In this document: positions 10,023 through 19,104 of the stretch, in pieces
Layout of the letters: every line of letters begins with the position of its first letter
Numbering within the stretch: position 1 is the first letter of the stretch
Assembly: GCA_024275145.1 (NCBI GenBank)
Contig: JAJRZR010000067.1
Location: forward strand, 1 to 64,000
Direction: 5' to 3'
Length of the DNA: 64,000 nucleotides
Source of the DNA: Deltaproteobacteria bacterium
Lineage (GTDB): Bacteria; Desulfobacterota; Dissulfuribacteria; Dissulfuribacterales; QOAL01
Program-made: the position numbers and the translations under genes
The notes under the pieces: generated by a model
The model's input: the letters and a program-made list of their open reading frames with translations, nothing else
Database searches by the model: none
Told to the model about the DNA's origin: nothing

Positions 10023-13000
10023 TCACCACTCCACAGGCAATCTTACCCTGTTCCCGGCCTTGTTATCAAATAATAAGTAGCCCTGTTCCCTTCCAAACAG
10101 AAAGAGGTCTCTTGTAAGCATCACGTCCTTTCGACAATAATCAATGATCTTTTTTATCTTCCCCTGTTTCCACCACCGGAGTGCCTGGAGGCCGTTTGCG
10201 CTCTTTTCGGCGCCCAGCGTCGCCTTGGCCAGGGCGTCCAGGGACAACCTGTAACCGAGCCTTTTGTGGACGACCTCAAGGATATCCAGGGTGGGTAACG
10301 CCCAGAAATCCATATCCGAATAGGCGGTAAGTACCTTGTAGTCGAACCTCTTTATATTGAATCCGATTATCAGATCCATACGTCTTACGATATCGAAAAA
10401 TGCGCCGAGTTGATCCTCTTCAAAGGCAAAAAAGTCATCTTTTTTAGAATCATAAAGGACAGCGCAGCTTACCTTCATCAGATCGGCCCTATGCCAACCT
10501 CCTACCTCATGGGCAGACAATTGCGTCTCTATATCTAAGACGCCGAAACGTGTCACGGAACCACGAAAGACCCGCGGTTTCCCGGCACCCCTGGCCTTGT
10601 CTCCTATCACTGGTACAACCGCTCTCTGCCGTCTTTCCATGGCCTCACGTACGACAATTGGGGACACGGAATCACCGGCAGCGGACACGGGCACATGAGC
10701 ACCGCTGATGGCCCCCGGCCTGCGCCTGGTCGATATGTCCATCCCTGCAAGACCCCTTAGGATAAGCAATGCAGCCTCCTTGTCTATGGGCCTGTTGCCA
10801 GAGCCGCACTTGGGCGAATGAACACAAGAGGGACAGCCAAGCTCGCAGGGACAGGTCTCCACCGCCTTAAGCGTCTGCTCTATCAGTTCCTTGGCCTGGA
10901 TAAATGCCTGTCGGCTCAACCCCACGCCCCCTGGTATCCCGTCATAAACGAATACAGCAGGACCAGGAACCTGGGCATGAAACGGCGTGGATATCCCTCC
11001 GAAATCGTTCCTATCCGTAAGAACCAAGAGCGGAAGGATGCCGATAGCTGCATGTTCGACCGCATGGATCCCCCCCATGAAATGGAGCCTTGCATCCTCC
11101 ACTGCCGTCTGGAGCCATGACGGTATCTGCCACCACAGCCCCTCGGTCTCAAATATCTGTGGAGGCAGATCCAGATCAACCCGATTTATCAACCGCTGTC
11201 CCCTCACCTGCCTGCGCTCGAAACCGGTGACTTGGTCCTTGATCCTCAAACGTCCCCAAGAAAACCGGGTCCTACAGACCTTCCTGTCATCATACACATC
11301 CAGGATCTCTGTATCCTTGTGGCCGGTCACCCTGGTAAAATAGCCAACCTTTGCAGGCCTCACCAGGACCCTTGCCTTTTCCTGCTCAAGGGCCTTGACC
11401 ACGTATGTCTTACCCCGGTGGAGGTATATCGCACCAGGATGGGTCTCCCGATAGGCCCTGAAGCCGTCTATGACCCCTATGGTGCTACTATCCACCTCTG
11501 AGATTATCCGGAAGGAAGGCCCGGCACCTCTGAGATTCACACGACGATGCATACCTGTCGTATTTGCAAAAAGCCTTGAGCCATCCTCGGCCATGAGTAG
11601 TTTGCCACGCCTTTCAAGGGAGCTTGCAAGGCCCTTAATGCCACTTCCATCCAGGAAAACACCGTTTGTATCTATGGGCAGCTCAGAGGCAGCACAGAGA
11701 ATGTGGCCTTCGGCCACGGCAGGGTTATCTTTGTTGATGACGGCGGCCTCTGGCGGACGGATAAGAAGCTCGCGTGGATTCCGCAGAAAAAACTGGTCCA
11801 AGGCATCTTCCTGGGGTAGAAGAATAATCGCTGAATCCTTCATGCTCCTGCCAACCCTTCCTCCCCGTTGCCAGGTTGACATGATTGTACCAGGGTATCC
11901 CACCAATATGCACAGGTCCAAGGAGCCGATGTCTATTCCAAGCTCAAGGGCACTTGTGGAAACCACAGCGAGTAATTGTCCAGAAGACATCCTTCCCTCG
12001 ATCTCCCGCCGTTCCTCTGGCAAAAATCCGGCCCTGTAGACGGCTATCTTGTCAACATACCTACCTGCGCGCTGACTTGTCCACAGGCCTATAAGTTCGG
12101 TAAGCTTCCTTGATTGGGTATAAACTATGGTCTTGAGCCCCCTGTGAAGGGCAGCAAGCAAAAGATCGATTGCAACCTGTGCTGCTCCCATGTCTTCAGG
12201 GTCTATGAAGAGTATATGCCTTCCGCCCCTGGGGGCCCCGCTCTCATTGACCTCAATGACCTGGCGACCAATCAATTCGGTGGCAAGCTCACCCGGATTT
12301 CCGATGGTAGCAGAGCACATCACGAATACCGGATGCGAGCCATAATACCTGCATATCCTCTTTAGTCTCCTGAATACCCATGCCATGTTGGAGCCCATTA
12401 TTCCCCGGTAGGAATGAACCTCATCCACTACGATATGGGTCAGATTCCTCCACAGGTGACACCACCTGTCATGATAGGCAAGCAGGGATAGGTGGAGCAT
12501 TTCAGGATTGGTAAGCAACACGTTGGGGGGGCGCTCCCTGATCTTCTTCCTTCTCCATGACGATGTATCTCCATCATATATCTCGGCATCCGGGACGCCA
12601 TCGTCCAGCCCGGCGACAAACCTTCTGAAGATCTTCAGTTGGTCCTGGGCCAGGGCCTTCAGGGGGAACAGATACAGCGCCCTGCTCTCAGGCCTGTTGA
12701 GCACCTGTTCTACTACCGGCACATTGTAGATCAAGGTCTTACCGCTGGCAGTAGGGGTGGCAACTACTACGTCCTTACCTGACTTGATAAGGCCTATTGC
12801 CTTGGCCTGATGGCTATAGAGGCGCCTGATACCGTAACGATCAAGTATCCTAGAGATTTCATCGAGAATTGACAGGCCGGAAGAATCATACCTGGAAGGA
12901 ATCCCTGGCTGGTAGTGATAAAACGTCACCTGTCGCCCAAGCCTCCTTGATCCCTTGAGGGCTGCTATGTATTCAGATATCCTGTCTGAGTTAGCCGAAG

Positions 13001-13082
13001 CCAATATCTTTCCTGCCCCTCTGTATTGTCCAAAAATACCACATCTGGTCATAGGCAATGCATCTACTTCGTTGTCGGGCAC
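10023..13082 (-). CDS. YprA/MrfA-like DEAD/DEAH helicase (DUF1998 Cys cluster) with C-terminal RNase H-like (YprB/MrfB-like) exonuclease domain in one ORF
   Basis: Helicase motifs ATPTASGKTLIYNVP, DEVHSYRG, CSATIGN, GYPGTIMSTWQRGGRVGR; Cys cluster CPCELGCPSCVHSPKCGSGN; C-terminal FGVLDIETQLSAHEVGGWH...IIGFNIKRFDYKVL...IIDYCRKDVMLTRDLF resembles DEDD/RNase H-like exonucleases. Confidence 0.85.
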   Translation of the reverse strand: MPDNEVDALPMTRCGIFGQYRGAGKILASANSDRISEYIAALKGSRRLGRQVTFYHYQPGIPSRYDSSGLSILDEISRILDRYGIRRLYSHQAKAIGLIKSGKDVVVATPTASGKTLIYNVPVVEQVLNRPESRALYLFPLKALAQDQLKIFRRFVAGLDDGVPDAEIYDGDTSSWRRKKIRERPPNVLLTNPEMLHLSLLAYHDRWCHLWRNLTHIVVDEVHSYRGIMGSNMAWVFRRLKRICRYYGSHPVFVMCSATIGNPGELATELIGRQVIEVNESGAPRGGRHILFIDPEDMGAAQVAIDLLLAALHRGLKTIVYTQSRKLTELIGLWTSQRAGRYVDKIAVYRAGFLPEERREIEGRMSSGQLLAVVSTSALELGIDIGSLDLCILVGYPGTIMSTWQRGGRVGRSMKDSAIILLPQEDALDQFFLRNPRELLIRPPEAAVINKDNPAVAEGHILCAASELPIDTNGVFLDGSGIKGLASSLERRGKLLMAEDGSRLFANTTGMHRRVNLRGAGPSFRIISEVDSSTIGVIDGFRAYRETHPGAIYLHRGKTYVVKALEQEKARVLVRPAKVGYFTRVTGHKDTEILDVYDDRKVCRTRFSWGRLRIKDQVTGFERRQVRGQRLINRVDLDLPPQIFETEGLWWQIPSWLQTAVEDARLHFMGGIHAVEHAAIGILPLLVLTDRNDFGGISTPFHAQVPGPAVFVYDGIPGGVGLSRQAFIQAKELIEQTLKAVETCPCELGCPSCVHSPKCGSGNRPIDKEAALLILRGLAGMDISTRRRPGAISGAHVPVSAAGDSVSPIVVREAMERRQRAVVPVIGDKARGAGKPRVFRGSVTRFGVLDIETQLSAHEVGGWHRADLMKVSCAVLYDSKKDDFFAFEEDQLGAFFDIVRRMDLIIGFNIKRFDYKVLTAYSDMDFWALPTLDILEVVHKRLGYRLSLDALAKATLGAEKSANGLQALRWWKQGKIKKIIDYCRKDVMLTRDLFLFGREQGYLLFDNKAGNRVRLPVEW

Positions 13083-13321
13083 CTGAAGTACAAAGTGAGG
13101 GCCTGTGAGCCTTACGCCTCATATCAGCATACCCATATAACTCCGTACGGATCAGGAGCTTTTCACAATTTTTAACAATGAACCTGACGATCGGTTACAA
13201 GATACCAGTGTCAACCAGGGCTGTACCAGCCCACTGTCTGATTAGCGCATGGAAATGCCATGAACAGCATCGGATCAGGATCTTACATCCTTTCCGTTCA
13301 CAGTGGTACCTGTTCAATCAA

Positions 13322-13402
13322 CTAGGCCTCCACGCGGCCCGTATTTTAAATCTTAGGCCACAACCCAGGGCTTGAGAATACGGCCCGAGGAAGGATGTAC
13401 CT
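13322..13402 (-). repeat. Copy H of dispersed two-hairpin element
   Basis: Minus strand: GGTACATCCTTCCTCGGGCCGTATTCTCAAGCCCTGGGTTGTGGCCTAAGATTTAAAATACGGGCCGCGTGGAGG. Matches the second half of the core plus the GGGCCGC tail. Confidence 0.55.
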
Positions 13403-13412
13403 TTATAATAAA

Positions 13413-13488
13413 TTTTACCGGAGAATGTAGCCCAAAACGGGTTGCATTTTCATGCGTGGGATATGGCTCAGGATGTAGAGCCACATAG
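13413..13488 (+). repeat. Copy A of dispersed two-hairpin element
   Basis: TTTTACCGGAGAATGTAGCCCAAAACGGGTTGCATTTTCATGCGTGGGATATGGCTCAGGATGTAGAGCCACATAG. Hairpin 1 AATGTAGCCC/GGGTTGCATT; hairpin 2 TGGCTC/GAGCCA. Confidence 0.7.
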
Positions 13489-13635
13489 TTAAAAAATCTG
13501 TACTATTAAAAAATTTTTATAAAGTTTTAAATTTTTTTAACCAACATGCCCCCATACAGACCGTCAAACCCATTTGATGCAAGGTGGATAGTGGCAATAA
13601 AATCCAACAATCTGCAAAAGGTACAGATCGCTGCA

Positions 13636-13663
13636 ACAAAAAACCCGTAACACATGTTACGGG
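13636..13663 (-). terminator. Rho-independent terminator
   Basis: Minus strand CCCGTAAC-ATGT-GTTACGGG followed by TTTTTTG. Downstream of the small ORF 13778-14056. Confidence 0.7.
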
Positions 13664-13694
13664 CCAAGTGGGAGAAAAAAATATCTTTATAAAG

Positions 13695-13775
13695 TTACCG
13701 TGAAAACGCACCCTCCATAAGGGCTATATTTTCATGCCTGGGGTCCACCTCAACCTGTGCGGGAGGTATGAAAGA
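13695..13775 (+). repeat. Copy B of dispersed two-hairpin element
   Basis: TTACCGTGAAAACGCACCCTCCATAAGGGCTATATTTTCATGCCTGGGGTCC...GGGAGGTATGAAAG; TGAAAA/TTTTCA and CCCT/AGGG pair. Confidence 0.75.
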
Positions 13776-13777
13776 TT

Positions 13778-14056
13778 TTATAGGCTTCTTTCTTCTCTTT
13801 CGATCTCTTTCAGACACTTTTTATAATACTTCAGGCATTTTTTCAAAAAACGCCTCTGGCCTCTCCTGGTTGAAAGGTCCTCCCTCTTTACGGGTGCATC
13901 CCAGCAGGCCAGAACTATGAGCCTGACCGGCATATTCATATCCATCAGGCACCTGATTTTACTCTCATAATAATCCTTGTGTGCCTGACACTGAACCTTT
14001 CTGTTACTGGTTACATGGGACAATGGCAATCGTCTTGATCGGACTGAAGATATCAT
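13778..14056 (-). CDS. Small basic hypothetical protein (92 aa)
   Basis: ATG preceded by AAAGGTGAGAGAAA (RBS-like). A rho-independent terminator lies downstream on the same strand at 13636-13663. Confidence 0.45.
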   Translation of the reverse strand: MISSVRSRRLPLSHVTSNRKVQCQAHKDYYESKIRCLMDMNMPVRLIVLACWDAPVKREDLSTRRGQRRFLKKCLKYYKKCLKEIEREERSL

Positions 14057-14198
14057 TTTCTCTCACCTTTTTTCATTTTATCCAAGGATACGCTCAAGTT
14101 CCGGGCCATGTTGCCTAAACTTGGGAGTGTCTTCATGGTTAGAGCAAGGCAGACACAGGATTTAGATAAATTTTAAGCAAAATTCCTGCCACAAGACC

Positions 14199-15230
14199 AT
14201 GGCCCATGACCTTCCAGATAAGACGACTTGCATCCATCCCGCATGGCTTGCACACCCTCGTAGCCACGGGGCTCAACGCCTTAAGGATTTTCTCCAAGAT
14301 GCCGATAAGCTATCCATGGGAAGGGGACGGGCCATAAATACGGTGCGTACAAAATACAACCATACCTCTACGGTAGATCTATCCGCGGAACGGCGCCGCA
14401 GGGAGATCATAAAGCGGCTGGATACGATCCCGCCGCTCCCGGCCGCAGCCCATGAAGTCCTTTCAATAGTTGCGGGTGATCCGAAGGACACCGGAAGGCT
14501 TGAACAGACGATAAGGCATGATCCTGCCCTTTCATCACAGATCCTGCGCGTGGCCAATTGTGCCGCATATTATCCCCAGACACCCATAGACACAATCCAC
14601 CGGGCAGTGGTGTTCCTTGGATTTTCCGAGGTGAGGAATATCGCCCTGAGCCTAAGTATCTCCAGTGTGTTCAAGGAAAGACCTCGTTTATCCGGCTTTA
14701 GGACTCAAGATTTCTGGACCCATTCCATTGCAACCGCAATGATATCGCGGATACTGGCCATAGAGCTGGATAGAGAGGAACCTGAAATCTATTTCACTGC
14801 CGGTCTCCTTCACGACTTGGGACGGATAGCCATGTACACCTGCTTTCCTGATGAATGGGGATCTATCGTTGAATATGCACAGCAAAATAGATGCTCACTG
14901 CTCGCGGCAGAAAAAAGATTCGGCCTTCAACATAACCTGATAGGCGCATGGCTTGCCAGAAACTGGGAACTTCCCAAGATTTATCAAAAGACCATTGCCA
15001 CCCACCACCTGAGACTCTCACATCCCAAGATAGGCGAGCAGGGGCTATTGATCCAACTGGCGGACCAGATATGCCATCATGTGGGAATGGGACTGATGTC
15101 TCCTCCAGCGGTAAATCGAAGGGCGCTTGCCAATGCAGTGGGCCTGGGGCAGGATACGCTGGAAATACTCGAGAAACAACTGGATCAGATCGAGGAACTG
15201 GCCTCATCTATTATAGACATACTGCACTAA
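14199..15230 (+). CDS. HDOD-domain protein (start uncertain)
   Basis: RRREIIKRLDTIPPLPAAAHEVLSIV, HDPALSSQILRVANCA, TAGLLHDLGRIAM, ATHHLR, typical HDOD pattern. Confidence 0.85.
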   Translation: MAHDLPDKTTCIHPAWLAHPRSHGAQRLKDFLQDADKLSMGRGRAINTVRTKYNHTSTVDLSAERRRREIIKRLDTIPPLPAAAHEVLSIVAGDPKDTGRLEQTIRHDPALSSQILRVANCAAYYPQTPIDTIHRAVVFLGFSEVRNIALSLSISSVFKERPRLSGFRTQDFWTHSIATAMISRILAIELDREEPEIYFTAGLLHDLGRIAMYTCFPDEWGSIVEYAQQNRCSLLAAEKRFGLQHNLIGAWLARNWELPKIYQKTIATHHLRLSHPKIGEQGLLIQLADQICHHVGMGLMSPPAVNRRALANAVGLGQDTLEILEKQLDQIEELASSIIDILH

Positions 15231-15408
15231 GGGCAATCCACTAATGCGCATTCCTGGATCAAGCGTTTGCCCGTCTGCCGCCGCTGCCCCGGGTAGCCTG
15301 CGGCAAAACGGAATCAGTAAAACCGCAAATCCTTGCGGCTTCACCCCCCAAAGAGACGATTAGGAGGAAACAGTACCTACCAGAGGCCTTGTAACTGTGC
15401 ACGCATTG

Positions 15409-16584
15409 CTACAACATAAGGGCTGACAATGCGCCACCTACCAAAACCACCCAGAGGATATCCACCTTGAGACGGAGGGCGATGAAGGCACCAACACAAA
15501 GGACAGCGGCAACCCACGACCACTGGGCTGCCGCACCAAAACGTATGGTTACCGCAAGAAGAAGGCCTACGAAGGAGCTGAGTATCCCTCTCATTGCCAT
15601 CTTGAACCAGGAAGACCTCTTGAGCCGATCGAAATAGGGCACTACCAACAAAAGAACCAGGAAGGAAGGGGTAAAGATAGAAACCGCCCCTATGACCGCC
15701 CCTACGAAACCATACAACAAAAAACCCACAAAGGCAGCGGTAATAACTATGGGACCTGGAGTTACCTGTCCCAGGGCAATGCCATCCATCAATGACTTGG
15801 CATCCATGAGATGCCTCGCCTCCACGACCTCATGGAACATCAAGGGCAGGGAGGCATATCCACCACCGAAGGCGAAAAGATCGATCTTCAACATCATAAT
15901 CGCCAGATGAAAAAACGACCTGTTTATAAAAAAAAGCGCCGATACGCCCAACATCACTACAAAGGCGCACAGGAAGGCGAACCGCATCAGATCCTTAAGG
16001 CTATTGTTACCAGGATCATGGCTGGCATTATCCATGCCACCAGGATTGGCAAATTCCTGGCGGAACAAAACCAGACCTGCCAAGCCCGACGCTATGATGG
16101 CCAGAACAGGGCTTCCCCTTGCCACCAAAAACGAAGCGGATGCAACCACCAGGACCAGGTCCTTCCATGACAATATGGTCTTTTTACCAAAGCCAACAGT
16201 AGCATTTGCCACCATGGCGACAACGATAATCTGCAGCCCCCTGAACAGGGCCATGACATGGGGTAGGCCATGGGCCCTTTGGTAGGCCATGGACAAAAAA
16301 ACCATTAAAAAAAAGGCTGGCAGGCTGAATCCAACGTATGCCGCAAGTGCCCCCCTAGCCCCTCCAGCCCTGAGCCCTGCGTACGCCGCGGCCTGCATGG
16401 CCGTGGCACCTGGGATAGATTGAACCAGGGCCACACCTTCACGAAAAGACTCTTCCCTTACCCATCTGTATCTTTTTACCACCAGATCTCTTATATAGGC
16501 TACCATTGCAGGCCCACCAAACGCAGTGAGCCCCAGCCTTAGAAAGGCAAAGAAGATCTTCAGTGCAGGGATACGCTCTTCCAC
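15409..16584 (-). CDS. chrA: Chromate transporter ChrA family (long-chain, two-domain)
   Basis: FFAFLRLGLTAFGGPAMVAYIRD; QSIPGATAMQAAAYAGLRAGG; second repeat IDLFAFGGGYASLPLMFHEV...ALGQVTPGPIVITAAFVGF. Confidence 0.88.
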   Translation of the reverse strand: MEERIPALKIFFAFLRLGLTAFGGPAMVAYIRDLVVKRYRWVREESFREGVALVQSIPGATAMQAAAYAGLRAGGARGALAAYVGFSLPAFFLMVFLSMAYQRAHGLPHVMALFRGLQIIVVAMVANATVGFGKKTILSWKDLVLVVASASFLVARGSPVLAIIASGLAGLVLFRQEFANPGGMDNASHDPGNNSLKDLMRFAFLCAFVVMLGVSALFFINRSFFHLAIMMLKIDLFAFGGGYASLPLMFHEVVEARHLMDAKSLMDGIALGQVTPGPIVITAAFVGFLLYGFVGAVIGAVSIFTPSFLVLLLVVPYFDRLKRSSWFKMAMRGILSSFVGLLLAVTIRFGAAAQWSWVAAVLCVGAFIALRLKVDILWVVLVGGALSALML

Positions 16585-17495
16585 AGCTCCCTCACCTGCC
16601 TCACCATCTCGATATCCTTCTCTATCTCCCTTCCCCTGACGGTAAGATAGCCGCCTATGAGCATGGCATCTGCCCCTGCCCAGAAGGCCATGGCCTGGAA
16701 ATCCCCCAGCCTGCTCTCCCTGCCCCCTGCTATCCTGAGTGCCTTTTCAGGAAGTATCAGCCTGAAGATGGCAATAGTCCTCAAGATATCCGTCATTTTC
16801 AGTGGTGCAGCTCCTGCAAGAGGGGTCCCCTCTATGGGAACCAACAGATTAACAGGGACCGAATCCACATCCAGTTCGGCCAAGGTGCAAGCCATGGAAA
16901 TCCTGTCCTCCTCCGTTTCCCCAAGTCCTATGATACCACCGGAGCACACCTCAAGACCAACCTCCTTTGCTGCCCTTATCGTATCGATCCTTTCCTGGAA
17001 CGAATGGGTACTAACCACGTGGGGGAAAAAACGACTGGACGTCTCAAGGTTGTGATGATAACGACTCATACCGGCGTCCTTCAGACAGCTTAAAGACCTG
17101 CCGTCCAGTATCCCCAGGGAACAACACACCTTGATATCAACACGTGACCTTATTGCATGAATGGTCTCTGCTACATGCCTGACCTCGTCGCTGTTCATGC
17201 CACGGCCGCTGGTTACCAAGCTGAATCGCTCTGCCCCTGCGTTTCTAGCCCTTTCGGCCTCCCTGACCGCCTCATCGGAGGATCTGAGGGAATAGGCGGC
17301 TATGCTGGTATTGTAACGGGCAGACTGTGCGCAAAAGGCACAATCCTCGGTACAACGGCCTGAGCGTGCATTCATTATAGTACACAGGGAAAACCTGCTC
17401 CCCCTGTATTTGAGTTTTGTCTTAAGGGCCTTTTCCATCAACCAGGGAAGGGGCATGGAGGCCAGTTGGCTTATATCGTTGCCATTCATCTTCAT
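16560..17495 (-). CDS. bioB: Biotin synthase
   Basis: MNARSGRCTEDCAFCAQSARYNT radical SAM motif; HNLETSSRFFP; CSGGIIGLGETEEDR. Confidence 0.93.
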   Translation of the reverse strand: MKMNGNDISQLASMPLPWLMEKALKTKLKYRGSRFSLCTIMNARSGRCTEDCAFCAQSARYNTSIAAYSLRSSDEAVREAERARNAGAERFSLVTSGRGMNSDEVRHVAETIHAIRSRVDIKVCCSLGILDGRSLSCLKDAGMSRYHHNLETSSRFFPHVVSTHSFQERIDTIRAAKEVGLEVCSGGIIGLGETEEDRISMACTLAELDVDSVPVNLLVPIEGTPLAGAAPLKMTDILRTIAIFRLILPEKALRIAGGRESRLGDFQAMAFWAGADAMLIGGYLTVRGREIEKDIEMVRQVRELWKSVSLH

Positions 17496-17589
17496 AGTAT
17501 TTTCCGGATATCGATATTTTATAGATGTACGGAGTAGAAACTATTCCTGCGCATGCAACTCTTCAATCATCCAGGGAGACCAAGCGGAC

Positions 17590-18975
17590 CTAAAGCCCTA
17601 GGCCCTCAAAGGTGGCGTTGCACCGGGAAAGGATATCGTTTATCTGATCAACAGTAACACAAAGCGGAAGAAACAGGTAGATCACGTCCCCGAGGGGCCT
17701 TAGTATCAGGCCATGTTTCAGCCCCTCAAGATATACCTGAAACCCCCTTCTTTCCCTCGGTGGAAATGGTTTCTTACTGTCCTTATCCGCCACCAGTTCC
17801 AGGGATGCCACCATGCCTACGCCCCTTATATCACCCACGGTATCGAACCTTGCCAGGCCCCTGATTCCACTCTGGAGTACATCCACCTTTTGCGACAATT
17901 CCTCAAGGGTTTTTTCTTCTTCAAATACACGTAAGGAACCAAGGGCTGCTGCCACGGCCAACGGATTTGCCGTGAACGTATGGCCATGAAAAAAGGTCTT
18001 GCCCTCATTGTAGTCACCATAGAAGGCGCTAAAGACATCCTCGGTGGTCATCGTTGCCGACATGGGCAGATAACCGCCGGTAAGCCCCTTGGAGATGCAC
18101 AGGAAGTCCGGGCAGATCCCGGCGTGTTCGAGGGCAAACATCCTCCCGGTCCGACCGAAGCCAGTGGCCACCTCGTCAAGTATCAGGTGAACCCCGTAAC
18201 GTCTGCAAAGCCTTGCAACCTCCTGTAGGTATTCCACCGGATAAACGATCATCCCACCTGCCCCCATTAAAAGGGGTTCAAGGATCAGCGCGGCAATGTC
18301 CTCTGCCCTTCCCTCCAGAAGCCTTCTCAGGGGCTCCAGACACTCTATGGCGCATCCGGAGGCCCTTGGGGTACCGCAAGAATCACATGCAGGTGATGCC
18401 GTCTCGATCCCGCATGGGCAATGATAGCAATAGGGGGTGGGGATAGTAAAGGAATCGAATGTCAACCTGTCGAAGGGACCCTTGAAAGCCGGCACCCCAC
18501 CAAGGCTCATTGTACCGATGGTATCGCCGTGATAACCCCTTTCTAGTGCGATGAAACGATCCTTGCTCTTGTGACCGGTCTGTTTCCAGTATTGTACAGA
18601 CATCTTGATGGCCACCTCGCACGCTGTAGAACCGTCATCCGAGTAAAAGACCCTGGTCAATGGCTCTGGCGTAATGGAAGCCAACCTTTCCGCCAGACGG
18701 ATGGCCCCCTCATGCGTAGTCCCTGCAAAATGAATCTGTTCAAGCCTGTCCAGTTGCCCTTTGACATACGACTTTATGGTTGGATGGTTGTGGCCATGGA
18801 GGATACACCACCAGGAAGAAATGGTATCATAATACCGCTTTCCCTTGGCATCAAATAGATACACCCCATCGGCATGATCTACGAGCAGAAGATCCCTGTC
18901 CTCATAGTCCTTCATCTGGGTATAGGGATGCCACAAAAATTTCATATCCACGTCTAAAAGTCTTTCGGTTTCCAT
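17590..18975 (-). CDS. bioA: Adenosylmethionine-8-amino-7-oxononanoate aminotransferase
   Basis: WHPYTQMKDY; DTISSWWCILHGHNHP; DEVATGFGRTGRMFALEHAGICPDFLCISKGLTGGYLPMSATM. Confidence 0.92.
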   Translation of the reverse strand: METERLLDVDMKFLWHPYTQMKDYEDRDLLLVDHADGVYLFDAKGKRYYDTISSWWCILHGHNHPTIKSYVKGQLDRLEQIHFAGTTHEGAIRLAERLASITPEPLTRVFYSDDGSTACEVAIKMSVQYWKQTGHKSKDRFIALERGYHGDTIGTMSLGGVPAFKGPFDRLTFDSFTIPTPYCYHCPCGIETASPACDSCGTPRASGCAIECLEPLRRLLEGRAEDIAALILEPLLMGAGGMIVYPVEYLQEVARLCRRYGVHLILDEVATGFGRTGRMFALEHAGICPDFLCISKGLTGGYLPMSATMTTEDVFSAFYGDYNEGKTFFHGHTFTANPLAVAAALGSLRVFEEEKTLEELSQKVDVLQSGIRGLARFDTVGDIRGVGMVASLELVADKDSKKPFPPRERRGFQVYLEGLKHGLILRPLGDVIYLFLPLCVTVDQINDILSRCNATFEGLGL

Positions 18976-19104
18976 TTTTGTTGATATATCTCCTTATCTC
19001 CGCATCAAGATGAACGTCCCGCCCTTGAAAAACTTCCTTGGCAGCGTGCCCCCGGGTCTTGTGCCACCTGTGCAAGCGATCAGGGCAACTTAAAAACTTT
19101 TCCA

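Noticed and set aside
13413-13775. CRISPR array or tRNA cluster
   Set aside because: Repeats are irregularly spaced and form hairpins that vary in sequence; no unique-spacer periodicity and no T-loop/acceptor structure.
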